In this document: one piece after another, positions 50,601-58,787 of the stretch | Position numbering within the stretch: the stretch's first letter is position 1 | How the letters are laid out: each line of letters opens with the position of its first letter | Assembly (NCBI RefSeq): GCF_011801145.1 | Contig: NZ_CP046172.1 | Location: 6,448,001 to 6,512,000 of the forward strand | DNA from: Nocardia arthritidis | GTDB taxonomy: Bacteria > Actinomycetota > Actinomycetes > Mycobacteriales > Mycobacteriaceae | Direction: 5' to 3' | Length of the DNA stretch: 64,000 nt | The notes under the pieces: generated by a model | Databases searched by the model: none | Told to the model about the DNA's origin: nothing | Seen by the model: only the letters and a program-made list of their open reading frames with translations | Position numbers and translations under genes: made by a program

Positions 50601-51798
50601 TTGGCCGCGGGCCGTTATGCTCAGTGCGCTCGCACGGGCGCTGATCAGCGCAGGCGCGTTCGACCTCGCGCGCATATCCGCCGCCCGCATACGACCGAGT
50701 TCATACCGCATTTGGACGTTCGCGGAACTGGCGAAGGCAATGCACGACACCGACGCCGCCAGCGAACTGTCACACCTCACCGAATATCTCGGCGAATACG
50801 ACTTGGACCAGCGCTGGGTCGCCATTGAATGGGCCGACTTCGATACATCGGACGCACAACTGATCGAAATGGTTCGCGCACAGGCGTGGATTCCGCACAA
50901 TGACGACGCATTATCGCCGGAAGCTGGCGTCGACGTCGCGGTCCACATCGCGCTGCTGCGGCACAGTGGCCCGATGCTGCGGCGTTTGGCCACGGTCCTC
51001 GTCGAGATCGGCCGGATCGACCGTGTGCTCGACCTGCTCGCCCGCATAGACGATGTCGGACAACGCATCTCGATCATTGCCGACTTCGCCGAACATCTGA
51101 CCGCCGCGGGCGCCGGAGCTCAGGTGCGCGAACTCTTACTCGCGGCGGAACAGCCGGTGTCCGAACTGCCCGAGGATGTGCAGCCGACGACCAGAACCGA
51201 GCTGGGCATCGCGCTGGCCCGGATAGGCGATATCGAGCGGGCCGATCGCACCGCGCGCGGGTTCGACGACGTGCCGGGTCGAGCGCAGATCCAGACCGAG
51301 ATCGTCGCGGCCCTGGTCCGGTCCGGCGATATCGACGCCGCATCCGCGCTCGCGGCGCGAATCAGCTACGTGCACGCCAATATTCACGCCGACCTCGTCC
51401 TCGTCCCAGCGATAGCCGAACGCGACGGTAGCGCCGCCGCATGGCAGCGTTTCGAAAAGGCCGAGCGTTCCGCACGGGATATTCACAACCGGGATCAGGT
51501 CGCGCTGCACCTGGTGGAAACCGCGCTGCGGCTCGGCGATACGACGCGCGCCACCGCGTGCGCGGCGCTCGCCGATTCGCCGGATGCCCGTGCCGAGGCG
51601 CTCGTTCAGGTGGCGCAGGTGCTGGTGACCGAATACCGGCAGGCCGCCGAGTCCGATCGACTTGTCCTGCGCCCCAAGATCGTTCGCCTGCTCGCCGAGA
51701 TCTGGAACGGCGCCGAATGGTACCGGCCGCTGGATGTGCTGGCCCGGCTGGATCCCGGCCTGCTCACCACGATCGCCGACGAGGTGCTCGCGCCCTGA
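47677..51798 (+). CDS. Caspase-like protease fused to STAND NTPase and helical repeats (1373 aa)
   Basis: Residues ~8-235 form a caspase (C14) domain with the catalytic His at H85 (YYVGHG) and Cys at C134 (LDCCHSG). An AAA/STAND NTPase follows with Walker A GPWAGKT (297-303), Walker B KRIVLIVDGLDED (383-395) and VLVASRPNPP. From about residue 520 to the end is a long alpha-solenoid of TPR-like repeats of ~35 residues (REEDARDTAAKIEFLAERFL; GDIERADRTARGFDDVPGRA). Such tripartite proteins are predicted sensors that, on ligand binding to the repeats, oligomerise and release protease activity, killing or halting the infected cell. The EACC1 gene upstream supports this. Confidence 0.86.
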   Translation: MRLPDPDRSYAVLIGTARYGADSGFPSFSSIARSVRDLGEFLRNTTGLTNVVEIVDPPDPVSFATALTAAADAATDLLLFYYVGHGVAVGNELHLAHSGSHAEHVAFTTVPYPAVRAKIRASRAKVKIVVLDCCHSGRAFGRDVLAGPEVLREAADIDGTFVLTATDEKSKFAVAQDGSGRTAFTGVLLDIMASGIPGAERYLTMSALFRELRSRLPAANLPKPKALERGTAAELALAVNAGWSGAAPAIPGTETTAYFAQIRDIAPADELRDRDLELATLAAFCAGDEPYLWYRAGPWAGKTALLSWFALHPPENVRAVAFFITSRLAAQADHHAFDDAVLEQLSALLPAERTTVTGAVGNRDALRRHLLDLAERRAIESGKRIVLIVDGLDEDQGAPSIASLLPRNPGPGLRVLVASRPNPPIPLDVPDDHPLRACTRLTLKRSPWAGGIIHAAQLELRRLLATSDDTRRILGLVTAAGGLTSPELEDLTQLPPFRLEEILGGVTGRTFRTRMSAFVPDHINLLAHETLQQESENALGKTLLDRYRSEIHAWADRYRADGWPEHTPSYLLTRYFSMLKALGDVPRMTELALDADRHDRMLHLTGGDITARTEIAAAAEIVARQPDPDVLTLCRLAMRRDRLRLRSANIPIMLPAAFARLGEYDRAASLANSIPDQLHRTRAHIALVAVPRTAAEHERDRVLAESLIREVQDGVTREGLYTDLIGALLSVGDSDNAEKLLAEVTYPPYLPRALTGFVPVWLAAGREEDARDTAAKIEFLAERFLPAESRDRARVLAAEALASIGEYHRAEAVARAIGDKSIRIEGLAGVLRRAAAADQLDQAGELRTELSEFVTGAAEPRFRLDRLDSPALPALVSALVDSGDADKARRALARLVPEPGETDSPHPPFPEVVAALVATGSLDTAEECARTIEVFPIRAGVLTDLIPAFLAADRLQEARALANEVEVFANRLDRPWPRAVMLSALARALISAGAFDLARISAARIRPSSYRIWTFAELAKAMHDTDAASELSHLTEYLGEYDLDQRWVAIEWADFDTSDAQLIEMVRAQAWIPHNDDALSPEAGVDVAVHIALLRHSGPMLRRLATVLVEIGRIDRVLDLLARIDDVGQRISIIADFAEHLTAAGAGAQVRELLLAAEQPVSELPEDVQPTTRTELGIALARIGDIERADRTARGFDDVPGRAQIQTEIVAALVRSGDIDAASALAARISYVHANIHADLVLVPAIAERDGSAAAWQRFEKAERSARDIHNRDQVALHLVETALRLGDTTRATACAALADSPDARAEALVQVAQVLVTEYRQAAESDRLVLRPKIVRLLAEIWNGAEWYRPLDVLARLDPGLLTTIADEVLAP

Positions 51799-51799
51799 T

Positions 51800-52009
51800 T
51801 CAGTGCGTGCCCAATTGGGATTGCAGCATGACGATCTGATCCTTCGCCAGCAGCTTTTCCTTTTTCAGGCGGTGCAGGACGAGATCGTCGATGTCGGGGC
51901 GGGACTGCAGCTGTTCGATCTGGCGGTCGAGCCGTCTGTGTCGTTCCTGCAGCTCGGCCAGCCTGTCGAATTGATCTTGTTGCGAGGTTCCGTCCGGGCC
52001 AGTTGCCAT
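51800..52009 (-). CDS. DUF465/YdcH-like protein
   Basis: A 69-residue helical hairpin (RLAELQERHRRLDRQIEQLQ; VLHRLKKEKLLAKDQIVML), the LKKEKLxxKDQI block being the family signature. The ATG at 52009 follows a GGAGG-type site. Tightly convergent with the caspase-STAND gene. Function unknown. Confidence 0.82.
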   Translation of the reverse strand: MATGPDGTSQQDQFDRLAELQERHRRLDRQIEQLQSRPDIDDLVLHRLKKEKLLAKDQIVMLQSQLGTH

Positions 52010-52105
52010 ATCTGCCTCCTCCGCAAATCCATGGTATCGGACCAAATATGCTGCGTAGGAGGGTTTGTCGGGTTCGGTTTCGCTCGTCCGCGATGCGTCG
52101 ACCGC

Positions 52106-52591
52106 TCAGAGCTCGCGGTACATGACGTGCAGGCCGACGCGTCCCTCGGCCGGATGCCGGAAAGCGCCCGGCACGGTGCCGATGATCTCGAAACCGAGCC
52201 GGCGGTAGAGCTCGACCGCCCGCCGGTTGCTGGCCGCCACCGCGTTGAATTGCATTCCGGCATAACCGGATTCCTTCGCCCAGGCGAGAACGTATTCGAC
52301 GAGCGCGGCGCCGACACCGTTGCCGCGCGCGTCGGCGGCCACCATGAAGCTCGCACTGGCCACGTGCGAGCCCGGTCCCGGACGGTTGGCGTAGGAGTTC
52401 GCGGTCCCGAGCACACGATCACCCGCCACCGCCACCACCGTCGCGCCGGGCGGGCGGACAACCCAGATATCGTGCGCCTGCTGCTCGGTCATCGCCGGGT
52501 CGTACGCGAAGGTGTCTCCGGCCCGGACCACCTGGCGCACGATCAGCCAGACCTGCGGCCAGTCCGCCTCGGTGAAATCCCGGATCAGCAT
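52106..52591 (-). CDS. GNAT-family N-acetyltransferase
   Basis: A 161-residue GNAT: MLIRDFTEADWPQVWLIV at the start, VLGTANSYANRPG, SASFMVAADARGNGVGAALV (acetyl-CoA loop R/Q-x-x-G-x-A equivalent), FNAVAASNRRAVELYRRLGF. The acceptor is unknown; it resembles PhnO/PAT-like small-molecule or protein acetyltransferases. Confidence 0.85.
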   Translation of the reverse strand: MLIRDFTEADWPQVWLIVRQVVRAGDTFAYDPAMTEQQAHDIWVVRPPGATVVAVAGDRVLGTANSYANRPGPGSHVASASFMVAADARGNGVGAALVEYVLAWAKESGYAGMQFNAVAASNRRAVELYRRLGFEIIGTVPGAFRHPAEGRVGLHVMYREL

Positions 52592-52633
52592 GGGGCACAC
52601 GGTATCCCGGGCACGGTTCGGCCTGCCAATGGT

Positions 52634-53116
52634 TTATCCGACGGGGAATCCGTACTCCAGGTACGCGGTTGCGCCGAGCTTGCGGGCCCGGCGCGCGGCC
52701 AGGGCCCGGCGGGTCATGAAATCCGGTAGGCGCTGGGCGATTTCGGCGTCATCGCTCCACGCCCAGCTGCGCAGTTCCTCGGCTTGAAGTTCGATCGCAG
52801 CGGCCGTTCGCGCGGTCAGCACTCCCCCGTCGAAGAGCAGCATGACGCCCTCGCTGTGGTCGCCGCGCGGCGGGATCCAATCCAGCACCAGTAGGGGGCC
52901 GAGCGTCACCGCCATCCCCAACTCCTCCTGGATCTCGCGGACGGCGGTGGCATAGGGCGATTCATCCGCCTCGACCACGCCGCCGGGAAACTCCCAGTGG
53001 TCCTTGTAGGTCGGCTCGACCAGTAGGATCCGATCCGATTCGTCGACGAACAGCGCACCCGAACCCATGCGCTTGCGCGGCAACGCCGCCAGGAATTCCG
53101 CACTCTCGGTCCGCAT
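52634..53116 (-). CDS. NUDIX hydrolase
   Basis: A 160-residue protein with the complete Nudix box, GGVVEADESPYATAVREIQE then ELG, preceded by HWEFPGG. The ATG at 53116 fits the domain; longer readings add a low-quality N-terminus. The nucleoside diphosphate-X substrate cannot be told. Confidence 0.86.
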   Translation of the reverse strand: MRTESAEFLAALPRKRMGSGALFVDESDRILLVEPTYKDHWEFPGGVVEADESPYATAVREIQEELGMAVTLGPLLVLDWIPPRGDHSEGVMLLFDGGVLTARTAAAIELQAEELRSWAWSDDAEIAQRLPDFMTRRALAARRARKLGATAYLEYGFPVG

Positions 53117-53327
53117 ACCACCACGGTATGCGGGAAAATGCGATACCGTCCGGAGCCACATCTCGACTCCGCCGAAACGGCGGGCGAAACCGGTTCTCCT
53201 TGCCGAGCCCGCGCACCAAAGGTACTGTTTGCGCAGTTCACGGGACTCGTCGCAGATATTTCGGAGCACCGAGACGTTAGGGGCGCGAATGACCGGCAGA
53301 CCGATGCCCGGCGGAGGGCGCTGAACG

Positions 53328-53711
53328 ATGGACCCGACCGCGCGGTGGCGGCAACTGTTGGATCTCGCGAATTCCGGTGAGCTGCAACTCGATCCGGAAA
53401 TCGGCCGAGATCTGGACGCCGAATGCGCGGCCTACCTCGACGAGCTCGACAGCATTCGCGCCTCGGCCCGATCCGCCGAACATCTCACCGGCTTCGGAAC
53501 GATGCCATCGGGACCGATCCTGGAAGCCAAGTTCGCGGGCAAGGTCGACGGGCCCGACAGCGCGCTGCGCAGATCGCTCGATACACATATCGATCAGGTC
53601 GAGCTGATGCGCCAGGTCTTCGCCAAGGCGATCGCGAATTACCGGGAGGCGGACCGGAGCACCGCCTTGCGGCTCGACGGCATCGATCTTCCGCGCGAAG
53701 GGGGCCGATGA
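53328..53711 (+). CDS. ESX-associated helical protein
   Basis: A 127-residue helical protein (DPTARWRQLLDLANSGELQL; RSLDTHIDQVELMRQVFAKA) of the kind found at the start of Nocardia/Mycobacterium WXG-EspG operons. It overlaps the WXG-like gene by 4 bp. Probably a PE/ESX-family substrate or partner. Confidence 0.62.
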   Translation: MDPTARWRQLLDLANSGELQLDPEIGRDLDAECAAYLDELDSIRASARSAEHLTGFGTMPSGPILEAKFAGKVDGPDSALRRSLDTHIDQVELMRQVFAKAIANYREADRSTALRLDGIDLPREGGR

Positions 53712-54394
53712 GCCAGGCGGAGTACGCGCGCAGAATCGTTGCGGCACAAGACCAGTGGCTCCGTGACCGGGTCGCCGTCCCGGACGACCCTGCTGCGCGC
53801 GAGCTCGAAAACGGTTGTGACCCAAGGTCGATCGCCGATCCGAACCAGGATCTGTACGTGATCGAGACGGCGACGCTCGATGACCTCGTTCAGCGGGTCG
53901 AGGCGATGCGGCCGAGTTCGGCGCTGGAGGTATCCCAGCAGTGGCAGCACATCAGCGCGGCCTTCCGGGAGAAGTCGACGGCGTTCGGCGCCGCGATCAG
54001 GGCCACCATCGCGGACGGCTGGAAAGGTGCGGCGGCGAATCAGGCCACCGAGGCGATCACCAATTATGTGGATCAGTCACAGCAACTGACGCTGGCGGCC
54101 GAACGGATCTCGGCCGTATTGGCGGAATTCGGCGCCGGACTGCTGCGAACCCGGGCGCTGATGCCGCGCACCGGCGACGGTGTACCGGTCCTGAAGGACA
54201 AGGCTTTGCCGCCGGAGGGTGTCATGAAGGCGGACGACCACAGCAGATCCGAGGCCGTCGAGGAGGCGAGGCGGGTGCTGCGGACGGTGTATTGGCAGGC
54301 CGCGAATCGGGCCGACGCCGGAGTCCCTGTCGTGCCGGACAGTCCGAAAGTCGTGGACAGTCCGCATATTTCGCCGGTGATCGGGGATGACTGA
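53708..54394 (+). CDS. WXG100/PPE-like secreted protein
   Basis: A 228-residue protein. The central part is a WXG-type helical hairpin: ALEVSQQWQHISAAFREKST, then turn DGWKGAAAN, then QATEAITNYVDQSQQLTLAA. The C-terminal ~60 residues are flexible and Pro/Asp-rich. Such proteins leave through type VII secretion (ESX). It overlaps the gene upstream and lies two bases before the EspG gene, its expected chaperone. Confidence 0.76.
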   Translation: MSQAEYARRIVAAQDQWLRDRVAVPDDPAARELENGCDPRSIADPNQDLYVIETATLDDLVQRVEAMRPSSALEVSQQWQHISAAFREKSTAFGAAIRATIADGWKGAAANQATEAITNYVDQSQQLTLAAERISAVLAEFGAGLLRTRALMPRTGDGVPVLKDKALPPEGVMKADDHSRSEAVEEARRVLRTVYWQAANRADAGVPVVPDSPKVVDSPHISPVIGDD

Positions 54395-54396
54395 CG

Positions 54397-55164
54397 GTGC
54401 GCACCTGGAGGTTCACCGGACAGGAGTTCCAGATCCTCTGGAGCTCATACGACCGTGACCGCCTGCCGTATCCGCTGGCGTACCGACCCGGGTCCGCGGT
54501 CGACTGGAACGATCTCGTGCGGCAACGGGAATCGGCGACCAGATCACTGCTGGGCCGATACTCGCTGAATCTGGATCGGGCGCTTTCGGTGCTGCTGGAA
54601 CCGGAAATACGGGTGGAGTCAAAGGGTTTCGGCGGTTCGGGGCTGGTCGCGGTGTTCCGGTTCCACGGGGTGCTGCGCGACGAGATCGGCGCGACGCTGG
54701 TGCAACTGCCCGGAGTCACGGAGGACACCGGCGGCGATGTGCTGATGACGCTGTGCCGCGCCGACGAGGTGGCCGCGGCCGCGGTGGCCGCACTGCCGAA
54801 GGCGCCCGCGGGTAAGCGGGCGCCGATCAGCTTCCGCCGCACCGAGATCGCCGCGGACCGGCGGCGCTACGTCCGGCGGGTCGACGAGTACAGCGTCACC
54901 GAACAGCTGCACCGGGTGTTCGGGCGGGACCGGTCGGCGGTCGGCGAGATCACCGTATTCCCCGGCGCCGCAGTCGATTCCAGGCCGATGCCGGATGGGC
55001 GCGGATTCCTCTGGTCGGATTACGTCGACGACGGGCGCTACTACATCAGATCCGGTGATCCGGTCGTCGCCAAGCCGATGGACGCGAAGATGATGGCGGG
55101 CGAGATCGCCCGGCTCGTCGACGCGGTCCGCCGCCGGGGTGCGCAGATCGAGACGCGTTCCTGA
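54397..55164 (+). CDS. espG: EspG-family ESX chaperone
   Basis: A 255-residue protein of the EspG family: RTWRFTGQEFQILWSSYDRD, PYPLAYRPG, GRYSLNLDRALSVLLEPEIR, VQLPGVTEDTGGDVLMTLCR, and DYVDDGRYYIRSGDPV near the end. EspG binds PE-PPE/WXG substrates in the cytosol and hands them to the ESX machine. No ecc genes are present in this window, so the secretion machine must be elsewhere. GTG start. Confidence 0.85.
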   Translation: MRTWRFTGQEFQILWSSYDRDRLPYPLAYRPGSAVDWNDLVRQRESATRSLLGRYSLNLDRALSVLLEPEIRVESKGFGGSGLVAVFRFHGVLRDEIGATLVQLPGVTEDTGGDVLMTLCRADEVAAAAVAALPKAPAGKRAPISFRRTEIAADRRRYVRRVDEYSVTEQLHRVFGRDRSAVGEITVFPGAAVDSRPMPDGRGFLWSDYVDDGRYYIRSGDPVVAKPMDAKMMAGEIARLVDAVRRRGAQIETRS

Positions 55165-55609
55165 GCGGCCCGGCGAAAAAGTTCTGCCGCGTGGAATCAC
55201 CTTGATCTGGGCGTGATTCGGCGGTGGCGGCCGACTTTTCGAACATTCCACGCATTCGCTGCGAGTTGTCGGACAACCGATTGTCGCGGTTTTCAACGGG
55301 TCGTCCGATGGGTATCCGGAATGGTGATCTAGGTCCGGATTGATGGTACGTGCAGCCCAGGTCAACCGACCAGCAGCCGACACCCCAGGCAGTCCGCGCT
55401 AATCGCTCGATATTTGCCCGTAAGACTGCACAGTCTGCAAGGATTGGCCACCCCGGTGCGGTCCGCGAAAAGTGGCGAGTAGCGTGCGGCGGCGAGGAAC
55501 CGATACCTGGGGTGTTCAGCGGTCGTCGCGCGCACGACCTGTTTCCGGATACGCGGATAGAATCGGGCGGCCGAGCGCGAGCCCGGGCGATACGGGGAAG
55601 AGGAACTGG
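55165..55609. other. Intergenic region
   Basis: 445 bp with no convincing gene on either strand. It is slightly richer in A/T near 55240-55310 and probably holds the promoter of the Pro/Ser-rich protein gene. No strong dyad was seen. Confidence 0.35.
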
Positions 55610-57022
55610 ATGGAGCACGGTCAGCAGGGCACCGAGTCGGTCGGTGCGATGTTGTCGAGCATTGCGGCGGCGCTGCGCGAGTTCAGCGACAAGCTGGACG
55701 AGGTGGCGGGCCGAGTGGACGGCGACCGCGGTGTCGAGGCTCGGCTGGCCAAGCTTGAGGCGTGGGCATTCCGTGCCGGACAAGACATTTCGGGCATAGA
55801 TTCTCGGCTGGACCGAGTCGAGTCCGACGGGCCGGGCGAGGCGGGCCCGCAACCCGCGGCCGACACCGGTCCGTTCACCAGGCGTGGCGAGACCGTGCCG
55901 ACCCGCGGCGGCAATCTCTTCACGCCGCCGGTCAAGGCCGAGCAGGCCGATGCGCGCAAATCCGCCCCCGCGCCGCTCGAACCGCAGACCACCGCGCTGG
56001 AGAGCATTCCGGCTGTCCGCGAGCCGGGCGCCGCGACACGGACCAACGCGCGTCAGCCGTTCCCGAACGCGCGGGACCGGATACCCGCAGCGGCGCACGC
56101 GCCGCGAGACGCCTACCCGACCGGTTCGGCCCAGCGGGAATCCGGTGCGGCGACGGGCGAAACCGGTGCGGCGCACCGGGATTCCACCGACTCGCAACCG
56201 GAGCCGGGTCTGGCGCCGCGGGAATCCAGCGCACCGCAGCTCGGACCGGGTGCGACACGCCAGCCGTTCCCGAGCCTGCGCGAGAGTTCGGCGCGGGACA
56301 CCACGGTGCCGCGCGAGCCGATCTCCACCGGGCCGGAGATATTCACCGTGTCCGAAAGCGGCGCGCATCGCACCGCCGAGAACAGCGGGGGCTTCCCGAG
56401 CGTCGAGATGCCGTCGGAGAACACCGGATTCGCCGCGCCCAAGTCGTATGCCGAAACCAACGGCGCGACCACGGGCTTCACCGGGCTGTCGGGCGCTGCG
56501 GCACAATCGAATTCGGGCGAATCCGGAACTCGTGAGTCCGCGCTGTCGAATCCCGCGCAGGGTTCCGGGCTTTCCGGCTCAGGTTTCTCGGCGGCCACCT
56601 ACCAGAGCAAGTCCGAACCGGTCGGCTACGAAAACGGCTCGACGCCAAAGGGTCTCACCTACGAGAACACGCAGCCGGGACTCACCACCTCCTACGGCGC
56701 CGGGTCGACGAATCTGACCGGCAACTACGACAGCCAGAGCCAGGGCTCCTACGAAAACTTCGTCGCACCCGAACAGAACGGCGCCTCCCTCACCGGCTCG
56801 CACCGCGCCGCCGACGAGGACCGCAGCCACGTCGACAAACTCCAGGCCATGCTCGACGAACTGAAGAAGACGGCGGGCATGTCCATCGGCCGCTCCGATG
56901 TCTTCGGCCCACCCGCCGTCGACCCGACTCCGACTCCCCTGCCGACCCGCGACACCAGCGAACCTCGCCGCGACTATCGCCTGTCCGGTCCGCCGCCCCG
57001 TCTCGAACCCCCCAGCGCCTGA
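55610..57022 (+). CDS. Long disordered protein with coiled-coil start (470 aa)
   Basis: From the ATG at 55610 (AAGAGGA upstream): residues 1-65 are a coiled coil (LREFSDKLDEVAGRVDGDRG), then ~330 residues of Pro/Ser/Thr/Gly/Ala-rich, presumably disordered sequence with degenerate repeats (REP-G-A; PSENTGF; SYENFVAPEQ), a short helical segment (SHVDKLQAMLDELKKTAGM) and a Pro-rich tail. No family recognised; no signal peptide. It follows the ESX locus but is not coupled to it. Confidence 0.6.
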   Translation: MEHGQQGTESVGAMLSSIAAALREFSDKLDEVAGRVDGDRGVEARLAKLEAWAFRAGQDISGIDSRLDRVESDGPGEAGPQPAADTGPFTRRGETVPTRGGNLFTPPVKAEQADARKSAPAPLEPQTTALESIPAVREPGAATRTNARQPFPNARDRIPAAAHAPRDAYPTGSAQRESGAATGETGAAHRDSTDSQPEPGLAPRESSAPQLGPGATRQPFPSLRESSARDTTVPREPISTGPEIFTVSESGAHRTAENSGGFPSVEMPSENTGFAAPKSYAETNGATTGFTGLSGAAAQSNSGESGTRESALSNPAQGSGLSGSGFSAATYQSKSEPVGYENGSTPKGLTYENTQPGLTTSYGAGSTNLTGNYDSQSQGSYENFVAPEQNGASLTGSHRAADEDRSHVDKLQAMLDELKKTAGMSIGRSDVFGPPAVDPTPTPLPTRDTSEPRRDYRLSGPPPRLEPPSA

Positions 57023-57023
57023 T

Positions 57024-57695
57024 CTAGTTGCCGAGGTCCTGGATGAGGTCCAGGGCCGGGTAGAGAACGGCGCGCAGCGGACGCAGTCTCGACAGCGCCA
57101 CGACGCGTTCGACGAGTGGGGCGGTTCGGCGGATCAGCAGTCGGGTGCGTTCCTGGCCGGGGCTGCGGTCGTGGACCCAGAACAGCACGATCCCCATGTG
57201 GGCCAACCACAGCAGATCCGGCAGTTCGGCCAGCAACCGCTTGTCGCCCTTGACGTCGGTGCCGATGACCAGGTCGGCGATGATGGCGGTGGATGCCTCT
57301 CGGGCGGGCCGACTTTCGTCGCTGAACGGGTTGAGCGGGCTGGTGGGTTCGGCGGCGATGGCGAAGAACTTGCCGCCGAATTCGTGGTAGGGGGCGGCGA
57401 CGTCGACGAAGGCCAGCTCCATCGTCTGCCATCGGGTGGCGAGGGAATCGCCGCGGATGGTCTGCTCGACCCGCTGTTGATGCAGGGTCTGAATGTGTTG
57501 GTAGAAACCCTGAACCAGGTGTTCCTTGGACGTGAAGTAGTAGTAGGCGTTGCCGACGCTGACACCGGCTTCGCCCGCGATCGCGCGCATGGTGGTCTTC
57601 GTATAGCCGTTCTGCTCGAACAGTCGAAGGGCGGCATCGATGATCTGCCGGCGAGTTTCCTCACCGCGCGCGGTCGTGGGCTCAGGGCGGGTCAT
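57024..57695 (-). CDS. TetR-family repressor
   Basis: A 223-residue TetR protein: ETRRQIIDAALRLFEQNGYT, TTMRAIAGEAGVSVGNAYYY, FTSKEHLVQGFYQ. The C-terminal domain is of the kind seen with lipid or membrane regulons (AEPTSPLNPFSDESRP; LVIGTDVKGD). It starts five bases after the stop of the membrane protein gene with which it is co-transcribed; the operators at 58117-58166 lie upstream of both. Confidence 0.86.
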   Translation of the reverse strand: MTRPEPTTARGEETRRQIIDAALRLFEQNGYTKTTMRAIAGEAGVSVGNAYYYFTSKEHLVQGFYQHIQTLHQQRVEQTIRGDSLATRWQTMELAFVDVAAPYHEFGGKFFAIAAEPTSPLNPFSDESRPAREASTAIIADLVIGTDVKGDKRLLAELPDLLWLAHMGIVLFWVHDRSPGQERTRLLIRRTAPLVERVVALSRLRPLRAVLYPALDLIQDLGN

Positions 57696-57700
57696 GCGGC

Positions 57701-58096
57701 TCAGGCTAACCAGGCCCCGTCGACCGGCATCGTGGCGGCGGTCTGCTTCTCCTGATGCCTGCCGCGGCGGATCTTGTTCAGGGCGATCAGGTTCGCGAAG
57801 TGCATACCGCCGAGCACGAGCAGGACCATACCGAGCTTCATCGCGAGTTCCTCGATCGCGACGCGCGCATCGCCGACCGGGCCGCTGATGCGCAGGGCCA
57901 GCGCCACGAAGCCCGCGTTGACCAGCCAGAACCCGATGACCAGCAGATGATTCACGGCTTGGGCGAGGTCGGTGTCGCCATTCATGACATCCACCAGAAA
58001 CCGCGCCCCGGTCCGGTGCAGGGTGCGTGCCACCCAGAACGTGACCGCCAAGCTGACGATTACGTAGACCGCGTATGTGACGACGATGAAGTTCAT
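57701..58096 (-). CDS. Four-helix integral membrane protein
   Basis: A 131-residue protein with four hydrophobic segments (VVTYAVYVIVSLAVTFWVA; LLVIGFWLVNAGFVALAL; KLGMVLLVLGGMHFANLIAL and a weaker one). It resembles a small family of actinobacterial membrane proteins located beside TetR genes. Function unknown. It is the first gene after the operator pair, so directly TetR-controlled. Confidence 0.72.
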   Translation of the reverse strand: MNFIVVTYAVYVIVSLAVTFWVARTLHRTGARFLVDVMNGDTDLAQAVNHLLVIGFWLVNAGFVALALRISGPVGDARVAIEELAMKLGMVLLVLGGMHFANLIALNKIRRGRHQEKQTAATMPVDGAWLA

Positions 58097-58116
58097 TGTC
58101 CCAGCTCCTTGCAGAT

Positions 58117-58166
58117 TTGAACGTGTTCAACTAGGAGCTTAGATCGGTACTTGAACGCGTTCAAGT
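58117..58166. promoter_or_regulatory. Two palindromic operators of the TetR/membrane-protein operon
   Basis: TTGAACGTGTTCAA (58117-58130) and the perfect 18-bp palindrome ACTTGAACGCGTTCAAGT (58149-58166) share TTGAACGNGTTCAA with centres 34 bp apart, just before the membrane-protein start. Very probably bound by the TetR protein of the same operon. Confidence 0.72.
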
Positions 58167-58314
58167 GTGAGTGCCGCGACATCGGTGGGACCAGAGCAGG
58201 TTGCCGTCGCCTTCGACTGGGTCGGCGGAGAAGCCGGATCATCGACGATGCGGCGCGGCGGGCACGGCCAACTAGGCCACACTCCCGATGCATATCTTCT
58301 CTATTTATCCCTAC

Positions 58315-58345
58315 CACTCCCTATTTTCCACATAAATAGGGAGTG
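58315..58345. promoter_or_regulatory. Perfect 12-bp inverted repeat before the AlpA-like gene
   Basis: CACTCCCTATTT and AAATAGGGAGTG flank a 7-nt spacer, ending 13 bp before the start codon, in a short A/T-rich island. Part of the repeat (CTATTTATCCCTACC) recurs just upstream. A likely autoregulatory operator. Confidence 0.65.
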
Positions 58346-58358
58346 ATAGAGTATTTTC

Positions 58359-58787
58359 ATGGCAGAACCCCTTTACTCCGTCGACCAGGTAGCCGAGCGG
58401 CTCGGGCTGCACGTACGCACCGTGCGGAACTATGTGCGCGATGGACGGCTCAGGGCGGTGCGGATCGGGAAGCAGTATCGGATCGCGCAGTCGGATCTGG
58501 AGGCGTTCACGGGGGGACCGGTTCCGGCCGCGGTGCGGGAAACGGTTGTGCGGCAACGGCACAGCGAGGTGTCGGCGATCGTGGAGGTGGACGCGATCGA
58601 TCGGGAGCTGGCCAGTCGGCTGGCGCTGCTGGTGACGGGCGCGGCCAACGGCGGCAACACCGACCAGCCGCTACGCGTCCAAACCGGTTACGACGAGGAG
58701 CGTGGCCGGATGAAGGTCATCATCCTCGGCGGTCTCGCCGATACGGCGCGGCTGCTGGAATATATGGAGGGGGTACTCGACTCATGA
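58359..58787 (+). CDS. AlpA/BldC-like helix-turn-helix regulator
   Basis: A 142-residue protein: an N-terminal excisionase-like HTH (YSVDQVAERLGLHVRTVRNY, then VRDGRLRAVRIGKQYRI and AQSDLEAF) and a C-terminal ~70-residue domain (VVRQRHSEVSAIVEVDAIDR; MKVIILGGLADTARLLEYME) of unknown function, perhaps ligand-binding. It overlaps the hydrolase gene by 4 bp. Confidence 0.78.
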   Translation: MAEPLYSVDQVAERLGLHVRTVRNYVRDGRLRAVRIGKQYRIAQSDLEAFTGGPVPAAVRETVVRQRHSEVSAIVEVDAIDRELASRLALLVTGAANGGNTDQPLRVQTGYDEERGRMKVIILGGLADTARLLEYMEGVLDS

